DNA of 64,000 bases from Anagrus nilaparvatae (taxonomy: Eukaryota > Arthropoda > Insecta > Hymenoptera > Mymaridae). Position 1 is the stretch's first letter. Each line of letters starts with the position of its first letter. The stretch lies in assembly GCA_022575985.1 (NCBI GenBank), contig JAKSXM010000147.1, positions 21,176,001-21,240,000 on the forward strand, written 5' to 3'. Below, piece after piece: positions 57,058 through 64,000 of the stretch. The notes under the pieces are model-generated. The model worked only from the letters and a program-made list of their open reading frames with translations. It was not told the DNA's origin and did not search any database. The translations under genes and the position numbers were made by a program.

Positions 57058-58610
57058 TTTTATAATTATTATCTTTATTCATGTAAGAGTATTACACAAA
57101 CTTAACGGGTTCTAGACCCTTTGTTTACAAAATATAATAATACAAATAGAGTATATTACATAGTCAGAAGGTAATATAATTATTAAAAATATACGTATAA
57201 TAAATAAATTAATTTTTGATTATAATAGTACACAATAATAGTTCAAGTTCAACTGAACTCAGAAGGTTAATATAATATTTTTTGTTTTAATTTTATACAA
57301 AATGCTAATTAATAAATCTCAAGTTTTAAAAATCAAATTTTATAATTAATCACAATAATAATAATAATAACAATAATAAAGAATCTAATAATAATGTATT
57401 TATACAATAAGATTGTGAAATTTTCAGATCATAATTAACTAGCGTCTTCTTTTGCGTTTATTTTTATTATTCTTTATTAATTTCTTGTGTATATTATTTG
57501 AATGTACATTGGTGTTAGTAAATTGATGGTTTTTATTTATTTGAATGCTGTTGTTATTTTCACAATATTCTTTTGACGAATTTAAACTTTCAGGAGTAAT
57601 TTCTTCCTTTCTACTGTATTTTTCATTCATATCACAATCTGTAGTATTATCAACGATGTTTGATTTAACAATACTAGGGTAGTCAAAAGGAACTATTGTA
57701 GGTACACCTTGGATGTATTTAACTTTTTTCAAATTACTGGGATTATCTTTATTGTGAATTTTTATTGATTTAAGAAGATGATTGTATTGCTGTCGTTGAG
57801 TTAATGTTCTATCTTGTGTTACAGTAAACTCTTTAGGCAATCTATTATAATTTGTCAAAATTTTTTTAATATTATTATTATTAGTAGTAGAAATTTGAAT
57901 TGGTCGATGCTTATTCAAATCCTGACAACTTAGCCTTTTAAATGTTAAATCTATTAAATCGCTATCAATTGATAAAAATAAACTTTTTAGATAATCAAAG
58001 TTATCATTTTCGGTAAGCTTTTCTGGTACCCCATATAATATTAGATTATTCAATTTCAATATTCTGTTATTTATTTCTTTGATGACCTTGTCGTCTGGAA
58101 TTATTGTTGAGTTTAATGATGTTGATTTTAGTTGTTGGATATTTTGCTCCAGATCCGTTATATACAAATGAGCTTGAATATTTTTATTTTCTAAAGATTT
58201 CACTTGCTCTTTCAATGAGGATATTTCTTTTTTATTTTCTAATACTTTACTTCCGAGATCTTCAAGAACTTTAAAATATTTCGAAGTAAAAAAATTTAAG
58301 ATATTAATCACATCACTTTCATCGACATATTTACCACTTTTACCGCTACTATTGTTTAACAATGAAATAATATCAGTGTTGGCAGCCATATTTGATAGAA
58401 TAAAGACTTAATATATTTAGATATAAATAAAGCAATTTACACTTTAATTTAATTTAAAAAAATAGAATAAATATTATTTATTATTTTATTATTTAGGGGC
58501 TAAATTCGGTGTAAAATTTATATAAAATATTATTTTTTTATTAACAAAAAGTAAATAATTATACGGAGTGATATTTTAACCGTTTGCTTACTTTAGCCCC
58601 CTAGCCTTAT
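57058..58610 (-). mobile_element. ORF1-only non-LTR retroelement
   Basis: It is inserted into a 155-bp repeat unit: the unit reads AATTATTTTATGTAAAAAATTT elsewhere (first 20 bases) and is split here between AATTATTTTA and TATGTAAAAAATTT. On the minus strand it has about 220 bases of leader, an intact ORF1 (57439-58389), and a roughly 380-base 3' region ending CATGAATAAAGATAATAATT. No ORF2 is present, although the element looks complete at both ends. Confidence 0.7.
57439..58389 (-). CDS. Retrotransposon ORF1 protein (coiled coil plus RRM-like), intact
   Basis: The 316-residue protein starts MAANTDIISLLNNSSGK. Residues about 40-90 are a heptad-type coiled coil (LEDLGSKVLENKKEISSLKE and KSLENKNIQAHLYITDLEQN). 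Residues about 105-200 match the RNA-binding region of L1/CR1/jockey-type ORF1 proteins: NNLILYGVPEKLTENDNFDY, FKRLSCQDLNKHRPIQISTT and a TQDRTLTQRQQYNHLLKSIK box. The C-terminus is Asn/Lys-rich and basic (NKRKRRR). There is no stop or frameshift, unlike every other element protein in this window. Such proteins chaperone element RNA. The exact clade is uncertain. Confidence 0.8.
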   Translation of the reverse strand: MAANTDIISLLNNSSGKSGKYVDESDVINILNFFTSKYFKVLEDLGSKVLENKKEISSLKEQVKSLENKNIQAHLYITDLEQNIQQLKSTSLNSTIIPDDKVIKEINNRILKLNNLILYGVPEKLTENDNFDYLKSLFLSIDSDLIDLTFKRLSCQDLNKHRPIQISTTNNNNIKKILTNYNRLPKEFTVTQDRTLTQRQQYNHLLKSIKIHNKDNPSNLKKVKYIQGVPTIVPFDYPSIVKSNIVDNTTDCDMNEKYSRKEEITPESLNSSKEYCENNNSIQINKNHQFTNTNVHSNNIHKKLIKNNKNKRKRRR

Positions 58611-59714
58611 GTAAAAAATTTTAAAAGAAAAAATTTCGAAAAATTACGCATCGGATGGAGAAATCCTTTACAAACGATAATTCTGGATATTCTTATTTTC
58701 ATAGGAAAAAATTAAGTATTACATCCTAAAATACAAAAACTTTTGGCTTTTATTATATTTTTTGGCGACAAAAATTTTGAGAACAAAATTTGGAAAAAAA
58801 TTTAGTATCAGGTCCAAAAAATTGCTATAAACGATATTTCTAAAACTAGTACTTCCACAGAAATAAACTAAGTACTGCGTCCATAAAGAAAAAAAAAATT
58901 GGTATTTTTTGTATTTTTTTGTTAAAAAAATTTTGAGAAAAAAATTTTCAAAAAATAAATTATAAGATTCGAGATATAGAGTAAAAACGATACTTCTAGA
59001 CATCAGTACTTCCATGGGAAAAAATGAGGTATTACATCCAGATTAAAAAAAAAAAAGTATAAAAGACTTTTCAAATTTCGGAAAATTGCCCATGGGAAAT
59101 GATCGCATAACCCTTAGATTAGCAAAAAACACCCTTAAAAGGAGTCTTAATTTTGCCATAGTATAGGTTGCTTCCTAGGTTTTTTAAGTTGCTAAATCGA
59201 AATTGCGCGATTCACCCTAAAATTAGCAAAAACCACAATGAAAGGGGTTTTTTGATAAATTTTTACTATAAGCTTTAATTTTGATATAATAATAAACCCC
59301 ATTCAAGGGTGGTTTTTGCTAATGTAAGTGTGAATCGCGATCCATAAAACCTATATTATGCCGAAATTATGCTCATAGTAAGAATATTTCAAAAACACCT
59401 CTTTCGGGGTAGTTTCTGCTAATTATAGGGTGAATAGTGCATTTTCGATAAAAAATGACCTGAAATTTGGATTCAGCGACCCAAAAAACCGAAGCCATTT
59501 TTTTGACCAGAAAAAAAAGTGAAAAAAGATGAGTTGAACAGAAAAAAATGAACAAAAAAAGTTGAACATAGGAATTTTTGAACAATAAAAATTAAACATA
59601 AAAATTTTTGAACAGAAAAAGTTGAGCAAAATTTTTTGACAAAAAAAAAAAAATTAATGAAAAAATGAACATAAAAAAGATTGTTTGTTCAACTTAAAAT
59701 TTTTTATGTTAAAC
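58611..59714. repeat. Right repeat array of the 11.9-kb element
   Basis: 155-bp units continue to about 59050. They are followed by a region with partial hairpins (ACCCTTAAAAGG... and inverse, 59120-59440) and an AT-rich stretch with GAACA.AAAAAGTTGA repeats (59520-59660). The frames read through it (for example minus 59373-59629) come from these short repeats. Confidence 0.6.
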
Positions 59715-60377
59715 TTTTTCCATCCAAGATACATTTTTATTTTACCCAAAAAATAGTATCTAATAAAAAGAATTTTAATTAATTATGATTATGTTTTTAT
59801 TTTTTGCCTGTCATTTTGAAAAATTAAATTTTTTTTTGTTTATGAAAGTATAAACGTTAGTTTTCTTTGATGAAAATTTGTTTTTTACAGAATCCAAAAA
59901 CCTTTACGAACAAGGGAATTTCATTTCTTTTAAATTTAAAAAAATTCTGTCCACCATCTTGGAAAAACTAAAAAATTTTCCAACGATATTATTATATAAT
60001 TATTATTACGCTCAACTTTTAATTATAAAACTTTTTGTCATTGAAGCTTTCATATTTAGGAATTTTTTTAGTTTAAACTTGGTCCTCCATTTTGGAAAAT
60101 GGAAAATATTTTGGAGCATACAAACATGAGATTTTCCATTTAATATTCAATTTTCTTCAACCCAAAAAATAATCTCTAATGCAAAGAGCATTTATTTTCG
60201 GATAAATTTTTAATTTACAACCGCCATTTTGAAAAAATTAATCAATTTTCCGGGGGTGGAAAATGAAAATTATCATCCAAAAATAATTTTTGTTCAACTC
60301 GAAAACTCCTAGATCCGAAAAATTAATATAATTCGGTTGATGAACATCAAAACCGTTAAAAATTGTTAAAAATTAAG

Positions 60378-60420
60378 TTACTGTTAAAAACCGTTGAATT
60401 TCAACGGTTTTTAACAGTAA
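60378..60420. repeat. Perfect 43-bp palindrome in the right arm
   Basis: TTACTGTTAAAAACCGTTGA on one side is mirrored exactly on the other around a single base. The left arm of the 11.9-kb element has only TGA at the equivalent place (48571-48580), so this is a later insertion or expansion. A second copy of TTCAACGGTTTTTAACAGT lies at about 60460-60478. Confidence 0.85.
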
Positions 60421-60488
60421 ATTCTACATCGAAATTCGACCGTTGAATGTTAGAGCATTTTCAACGGTTTTTAACAGTTTTGTTCCGT

Positions 60489-61506
60489 AAGGGATCTACG
60501 ATAGAAAGCCTTCCTCCTTTTTCTTCAACAAGGTGGCCCTTACGTACTCTTCTGCTTTGTTCCAATTTTCAGAACTCCGTAGCATTTCCGGGACCACCGT
60601 CTCTGGCCTCCAAACCGGGAAGGGCGGGCGCCCCTCCACGTAGCGTACACATCCGAAGAAAGTGTGCTCCACTGTATCTTTCACACCTGGGCAGTGCAAG
60701 CACTCCTCTGTTGCCACCTTATGCCAATGTTTTAACATGGCACGGAAATACCCGTGTCCAGTTAAAAATTGGGTAAGGTAAAAATCCACCTCCCCATGTT
60801 GTCGTCCAGTCCATGCCTGCAGATCTGAGATCAATGTGCGCGTCCATCGGGCATTTTCCTCTTCGTCTTTTTCCCATCGTTTCTGCCATTTTTCCATAGA
60901 GCTGGAGCGGGCGCGAGTGGATGCCACTTCGCGGTTCTCTACACTATCGTAAATGTATTTCCGCTCCAACGCTAGCAGGTCGATGGGTATAACCGATGCT
61001 ACTACCTGGATCGCCTCTAAGGATACCGTATGGTACGCGCAGGCGATCCTCAGGGCCGCTTGTCGCTGCACAGACGATATTTTATGTCTGTGCTTGGCAA
61101 ATTTGGTGATATCCGCCCAGATCTCAGATCCGTAAAGCAGTGCAGAGTTGACAACGGACATCAGCAATCTTCGCTTCCCGGGTTTGGGCCCTCCTATGTT
61201 GGCCATGAGCCTTGACAAGGAGGATGCGACCGACGCGGCCTTCTCACTCGACCTCTGAAATTGTACCCAGAAGTTAGGCTTGTTATCAAGCAGAACTCCC
61301 AGGTACTTGACCGATGTTTTGGCTTGGATCGTGTTAGGGTTTCCACCATCATCGACATTTACATCGATGTCCGTGGAAATGGTTGTTCGACGAGTGAGCA
61401 GTACTATCTCCGTTTTTGGGATCACGAGCTGGAGCCCGTGCTCGCCCATCCAGAGGTTGATCTGTCTCATGACTAGATTTAACATCTCCTGGGTTACCTG
61501 CATGTC
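60489..61506 (-). pseudogene. R1-like ORF2 C-terminal third, best-preserved copy
   Basis: The open frame, about 340 codons, begins just after the lost YADD region (MLNLVMRQINLWMGEHGLQL), runs through the thumb (KTSVKYLGVLLDN), KRRLLMSVVNSALLYGSEIW, SSVQRQAALRIACAYHTVSL and IPIDLLALERKYIY, and ends with CLHCPGVKDTVEHTFFGC and WRPETVVPEMLRSSENWNK. It has no stops or frameshifts, so it is a young copy of the family at 1-770. It is 5'-truncated at an ATT tract and lacks the 3' UTR, so it cannot be functional. The Met/Asn-rich start of the longest frame comes from the microsatellite. Confidence 0.88.
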
Positions 61507-61507
61507 A

Positions 61508-61538
<31 letters not shown>

Positions 61539-61552
61539 TATTGTTATTAATA
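61507..61552. repeat. (ATT)n microsatellite
   Basis: An ATT tract of about 13 units with a few changes sits exactly at the truncated 5' end of the R1-like ORF2 copy. It is the fourth such junction in the window. Confidence 0.9.
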
Positions 61553-62786
61553 TTAAATTCATTCAACGACAAATAAATTGTTTAAGCAATTTTTAATTCT
61601 TAAACAATTTATAAAAATTAGTTACTTTTTAAATTAAAACCAGGTGCTACACTCAATTGCATATATTTTTTATACCCTAAATGCAAATTTAAATCTGAAA
61701 TTTATAAAAAATTATATGGGAAATTTTTTAAACAAATCCTAATTGTTAAAACAATTTATAAATGTTAATTACTTTTATAATTAATTAAACGAAATTGGTC
61801 TTTTTACGAACACATGATGTTAATAATTTTTACTACTAAACGTGGTATATATACATTTAAATACTCAACGTAGTAAATATCAAACATTTTGTAGAAAATT
61901 ATTCAAAAATCTCCTCCTCCAGTTTGGCTAAATTTCATTCAGTTGCTGTTAAATTATCACAAAAAATCTAATTAATCAAACAAAAAAAATTAATTAAAAA
62001 TCCTAAAAAATAGTAAATATCTTGAACAACTTGATTAATCAAAAATAAAATTTGGTATAAAATTATTATTAGATATCTTGTGGTGCTTCCTCACTTTGGC
62101 TCAATTTCATTCAGATGTTGTTGCGTTCTAACAAAAAAACTAATAACACTTCAAAAAATATGCTATAGAAAATGCAGAATCCCCGAGCAAGAATTACGAG
62201 TCTTTTACGATTTTAAAAATCGAAAAAAGCAGCGTAAAAATATTCTAAAAATGTTTTTTACGAGCGACGGCGAAGCTCGTAATTTTCTTCGTCAAAGAGT
62301 AAGAAAAAATATTTTAAAAATATATGTACTACGAAGTTCGAAAAAATAATTATTTGATGTTAAAACTAGGCTTATTCCATGCGAAACGTACGTTGACTTG
62401 CAGATGGGGTCTTCCGATTGAGCTGTAACTTTGCACAGGTGTTTATACATATAAAATGTCCTCACTCCCCAATTTTTACGTCTTCAAATCAATTCTAGCC
62501 GTCTCTGTGAATTTTTGAAATTTTGGACCGATTTTAAAGCTCTCAGTCACCAATTTTTGCTTTATTATATAAAAGCCTAAAGAAATGTTAAAACAATTAT
62601 TCGAAAATAGGTTTCGATCGGAAATTTCCCTGGCTATCCGAATTTCTAACCCGTTTTTTAACATTTTTACGTGAAAAGCCGGAAAATCGGAAAATGTGAG
62701 CCGTCCCGGCTGTAGCTCATAGCTCAAAACCCGTCACTTCAAATAACTTCAAACTGGGGGTGGAGATAGAGTTTTGCATATACTTT
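61553..62786. other. AT-rich interval with a diverged tandem pair
   Basis: Two related stretches (about 61895-61990 and 62065-62150) share CTCA.TTTGGCT, AATTTCATTCAG and TGTTG. A local repeat at 62200-62340 alternates AAAAATATT.TAAAAAT and CGAAG.TCG. No gene was recognised. 62345-62786 may be the outer part of the following palindrome, whose partner would lie beyond the window. Confidence 0.4.
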
Positions 62787-64000
62787 CACCTGGTATTAAT
62801 ACGGGTTTGACTTTTTTCACATAGGGAAAAGTTATAACGATAATAAGTGAAATTTTCCGATTTTGGAAGTGTGATTTTAGCTAAAAAAACTATATTTGCA
62901 TGCAAATTTAGGCAAAAACCGATTTCATATGTAAAATTTATCATAAAATAAACTTTTTTTTCTATTTTTCAAAACATTTTTTATTTTTATTTAATAAATT
63001 TTACAAAATAATGCTGTTTATAAAAAGCTTTATTTATACAATTTATTGTACGAGTCTTTCTTTGCCAAAACAGCAATGGTTGACAGGTGGGGTCGTCGGA
63101 TCGGCCTCAAAATTTCCCCATGATTTTATAACACTAAGTCAGGAAAATCCTGAAATTTTCAGCCCTCTAGGTCTTAAACAGCCCGAGCTATGCCCAATCA
63201 AACTCATTGGGTGGTTCTCATTCAGCGTTGGTGCTTTTTGAGAAAATGCTTTTGGAAAAACCGAAATAACTCTTTTGCCGCCATTTTTTTTGAAAATTTT
63301 TTTTTTTAAATTCACTTCAACCGAAATCTTATCTAACTAGCTATAAAATAGTTTCTATTTCGGCCAATAAGGATCGATTTCAGTTTGTTTTAGAATATTA
63401 AAACATGTTTTCCCATTTCCCGAAGTTTCCCGGGGGTTTTCCGAAAAACTAATGGCAGAAATCGATTTAGTGGGGATTTTCCTACATATATACTTTTTCA
63501 GAATATTTTTTCAAGCTGTTTTTTATTTTTGTTTAGCATTTTTCCAAAAAGCACCAACGCTGATTGAGAACCACCCAATGAGTTTGATTGGGCATAACTC
63601 GGGCTGTTTAAGACCTAGAGGGCTGAAAATTTCAGGATTTTCCTGTCTTAGTGTTATAAAATCATGGGGAAATTTTGAGGCCGATCCGACGACCCCACCT
63701 GTCAACCATTGCTGTTTTGGCAAAGAAAGACTCGTACAATAAATTGTATAAATAAAGCTTTTTATAAACAGCATTATTTTGTAAAATTTATTAAATAAAA
63801 ATAAAAAATGTTTTGAAAAATAGAAAGAAAAGTTTATTTTATGATAAATTTTACATATGAAATCGGTTTTTGCCTAAATTTGCATGCAAATATAGTTTTT
63901 TTAGCTAAAATCGCACTTCCAAAATCGGAAAATTTCACTTATTATCATTATAACTTTTCCCTATGTGAAAAAAGTCAAACCCGTATTAATACCAGCTGAA
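62787..64000. mobile_element. Palindromic foldback element, cut by the window end
   Basis: ATTAATACGGGTTTGACTTT near 62798 is inverted at the very end of the window. The arms (about 62787-63245 and 63530-64000) are nearly identical, with a spacer near 63246-63529. The same 76-residue peptide is encoded by both arms (63011-63241 plus and 63523-63774 minus), a mirror artefact. Confidence 0.88.

Larger units (their letters stand above)
48561..60433. mobile_element. 11.9-kb element with about 0.7-kb terminal inverted arms
   Basis: TTCGATGTAGAATTCACTTA at the left is inverted at the right end (with a 43-bp palindrome inserted there). The arms run to about 49235 and from about 59715 and are highly similar: an 83-codon frame is shared with three amino-acid differences (48825-49076 minus and 59878-60129 plus). 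The interior holds repeat arrays with at least four nested insertions. No transposase was recognised inside, so mobility depends on another element or is historical. Confidence 0.8.
14951..64000 (+). other. Inferred giant unc-13 intron (at least 49 kb)
   Basis: No further Unc-13 coding was recognised after 14950, and no other host gene was found, so this stretch is most simply the downstream intron, packed with nested mobile elements and satellites. The alternative is that the gene is broken or misassembled here. Confidence 0.5.

Noticed and set aside
48825..60129. Shared 83-codon frames at 48825-49076 and 59878-60129
   Set aside because: They lie in the inverted arms of the 11.9-kb element. 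Conservation follows from the arms, and the Phe/Lys/Ile-rich composition is that of AT-rich DNA.
61480..61572. Start of the long minus frame with an Asn-rich N-terminus
   Set aside because: The Asn run is the ATT microsatellite read in frame; the true R1-like sequence begins after it.
63011..63774. Two identical 76-83 residue frames on opposite strands
   Set aside because: They are mirror images from the two arms of one palindrome; no coding signal or homology.

Overview
The window is eukaryotic nuclear DNA, very AT-rich, and almost certainly from an arthropod, probably an insect. The only host gene recognised is two consecutive exons (13254-13979 and 14729-14950, + strand) of unc-13, the Munc13 synaptic-vesicle priming factor. 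Both exons keep consensus splice sites and an open frame. No other unc-13 exon was found, so the rest of the window is probably intronic: at least 13 kb upstream and at least 49 kb downstream, nearly all of it mobile or repetitive DNA. A more precise taxonomic call is not supported; an AT-rich insect such as a parasitoid wasp is only a guess.

1-13.2 kb: decayed non-LTR retrotransposons of R1-clade type. A 3' end lies head-to-tail with the 5' end of a second copy through a (TAA)n tract. The second copy has a 5' UTR, gag with zinc knuckles, an APE-type endonuclease and the start of a reverse transcriptase, and is joined head-to-head to an inverted endonuclease fragment. Next come a 5'-truncated Penelope-like element (RT plus GIY-YIG), another R1-like 3' end, and two families of palindromic DNA elements.

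15-28.8 kb: a decayed FLYWCH/MULE transposase (17009-21077) split by a 307-bp MITE and a 2.4-kb TIR element that itself holds two further elements. Removing the insertions and their 8-bp duplications restores the reading frame. Then come a palindromic element carrying 128-bp repeats, a perfect 60-bp tandem duplication and four more R1-like fragments.

29-48.3 kb: large palindromic (foldback) elements and satellites. A 3.5-kb foldback carries 176-bp tandem repeats and a possible captured exon. It is followed by a BEL/Pao remnant, a tRNA-like repeat, a G-run minisatellite block, and a roughly 14-kb repeat field. Foldbacks of 2.7, 2.2, 0.7 and 1.0 kb lie in that field; three of them sit inside a recognisable repeat unit with short target duplications.

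48.5-64 kb: an 11.9-kb structure with about 0.7-kb inverted terminal arms that contains a mariner-like (TA-flanked) element, an almost perfect 1.7-kb palindrome, a small TTAA-flanked MITE with its empty site preserved in the opposite arm, an ATCGATA-rich element, and an intact 316-codon retrotransposon ORF1 with no reverse transcriptase. An R1-like ORF2 fragment and a palindrome running off the window follow.

The genes do not form a pathway. The main message is a host gene whose introns have absorbed many nested, mostly non-autonomous elements, a large share of which are kilobase-scale palindromes. If the unc-13 pre-mRNA crosses them it would carry very long hairpins.
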